From the NCBI GenBank assembly GCA_027306695.1, contig DAHUZH010000002.1, positions 19,388-83,387 on the forward strand: 64,000 nucleotides of DNA, read 5' to 3'. This stretch comes from Acidobacteriaceae bacterium (lineage in GTDB: Bacteria; Acidobacteriota; Terriglobia; Terriglobales; Acidobacteriaceae). Shown here piece after piece: positions 63,408-64,000 of the stretch (positions are counted from its first letter, which is position 1; each line of letters begins with the position of its first letter). Made by a program: the position numbers and the translations under genes. The notes under the pieces are model-generated. The model searched no databases. It saw only the letters and a program-made list of their open reading frames with translations, and was not told the origin of the DNA.

Positions 63408-64000
63408 CTAGCGGATTTCTAAAACGTTTGCTTCTTTGGATGCATGCTCCTGGGCGCGTTCGGCGACTTGAATCGCAATTTGGTAAAAGGGGCGGGCGCG
63501 CTCGGAGAGTTCGCCAGCCAGCGCAATCGGCAGGCCGCGGTCGCCGCCGTAACGAATCTCCGGGTCGAGCGCGACGGAGCCGAGGTAGGCGAGTTGATAC
63601 TCCCGCGCGGTGCGTTCGACGCCGCCCTTCGAGAAGACGTCGATTTCGTGATGGCAGTGCGGGCAGGTGAAGAAGCTCATGTTCTCGACAATGCCGAGCA
63701 CATCGACATTCACCTGACGAAACATTTCAATGGCCTTGCGGGCGTCCTGGAGCGAAACATCGGAGGGCGTCGAGACGATGATGGCGCCGGTGAGCGGGAC
63801 GGTCTGCACCAGCGAGATGACGACATCGCCGGTCCCCGGCGGCAGATCGACGACGAGGTAATCGAGTTCGCCCCACGCCACCTGTTGCAAAAACTGGCGG
63901 ATGATCTGGTGGAGCATGGGGCCGCGCATGACCATCGGCTTGTCGCCGGGCGAGATGGCGCCGACGGAGATGAGTTTGACGCCATGGGCCTCGAGTGGTT
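63408..64000 (-). CDS. apbC: Mrp/ApbC-family iron-sulfur carrier ATPase, 5' end outside window
   Basis: The C-terminal 197 residues of an Mrp/NBP35-family P-loop ATPase, which carries and transfers Fe-S clusters. Visible motifs are ISPGDKPMVMRGPMLHQIIRQFL, YLVVDLPPGTGDVVISLVQ (Walker B region), STPSDVSLQDARKAIEMF, and VENMSFFTCPHC with the cluster-binding CxxC. The ending IALAGELSERARPFYQIA is standard. The reading frame stays open to the window edge, so the Walker A half is not seen. It shares strand and spacing with mfd, suggesting cotranscription. Confidence 0.92.
   Translation of the reverse strand, partial: PLEAHGVKLISVGAISPGDKPMVMRGPMLHQIIRQFLQQVAWGELDYLVVDLPPGTGDVVISLVQTVPLTGAIIVSTPSDVSLQDARKAIEMFRQVNVDVLGIVENMSFFTCPHCHHEIDVFSKGGVERTAREYQLAYLGSVALDPEIRYGGDRGLPIALAGELSERARPFYQIAIQVAERAQEHASKEANVLEIR

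Overview
The window looks like chromosome from an Acidobacteriota bacterium, probably class Terriglobia. The evidence is GC-rich DNA, two long Oar-like TonB-dependent receptors with N-terminal carboxypeptidase-regulatory domains, a receptor paired with a VWFA-related protein, and many secreted glycoside hydrolases. This assignment is inferred from protein families; there is no rRNA in the window.

Layout. Positions 1-9400 hold a mosaic of small units: dusB, a PD-(D/E)XK-like protein overlapping a DinB/YfiT-like protein, the tldD-pmbA protease pair, the ergothioneine genes egtB-egtD and a VIT1-type metal transporter. Positions 9470-18830 hold a DUF5666 protein, a TonB receptor plus VWFA protein, a DUF5522 protein, murJ and a YeiH-type transporter. 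Positions 18831-28721 lie on the minus strand. They carry an assimilatory sulfate-reduction and siroheme operon (cysD-cysN-cysH-sulfite reductase-precorrin-2 dehydrogenase-cobA) and, just upstream, an IlvN-like ACT protein with ilvA. Each of these two operons is preceded by a promoter, a short leader peptide rich in the relevant amino acids and a terminator hairpin. Positions 28801-33883 hold three secreted proteins. Positions 33990-54942 form a galactan-degradation locus: two GH53 endo-galactanases, GH2 and GH35 beta-galactosidases, a GH5-like enzyme, a TonB receptor, a TPR protein, and a two-component system with a propeller-type sensor kinase. Positions 54943-56038 hold a tRNA-Pro 3' fragment and a dead insertion sequence. 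Positions 56039-64000 return to core genes: galU, a DUF885 peptidase, DUF2911, mfd and apbC/mrp, which runs off the right edge.

Two regulatory systems stand out. First, the sulfate operon is headed by a 35-codon, almost leaderless ORF with the run TRCMCMCPMCSM, followed by a stop-codon hairpin and a U-tailed terminator. This fits cysteine-responsive attenuation. A parallel leader, rich in Leu/Val/Ile, precedes the ilvN-like/ilvA pair. Second, five copies of a 16-bp element (consensus ACTTTYGTCKGATTCG) lie upstream of five galactan-locus genes on both strands. Each is followed 17-19 bp later by a -10-like hexamer. The element is probably the operator of the locus's own NarL-type response regulator.

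Pathway logic. Extracellular galactan would be cut by the GH53 enzymes, its oligomers taken up through the TonB receptor, and the products trimmed by the GH2 and GH35 enzymes. In the sulfur operon, APS is reduced directly by a four-cysteine APS reductase. That makes PAPS unnecessary and fits the decayed APS-kinase-like tail on CysN.
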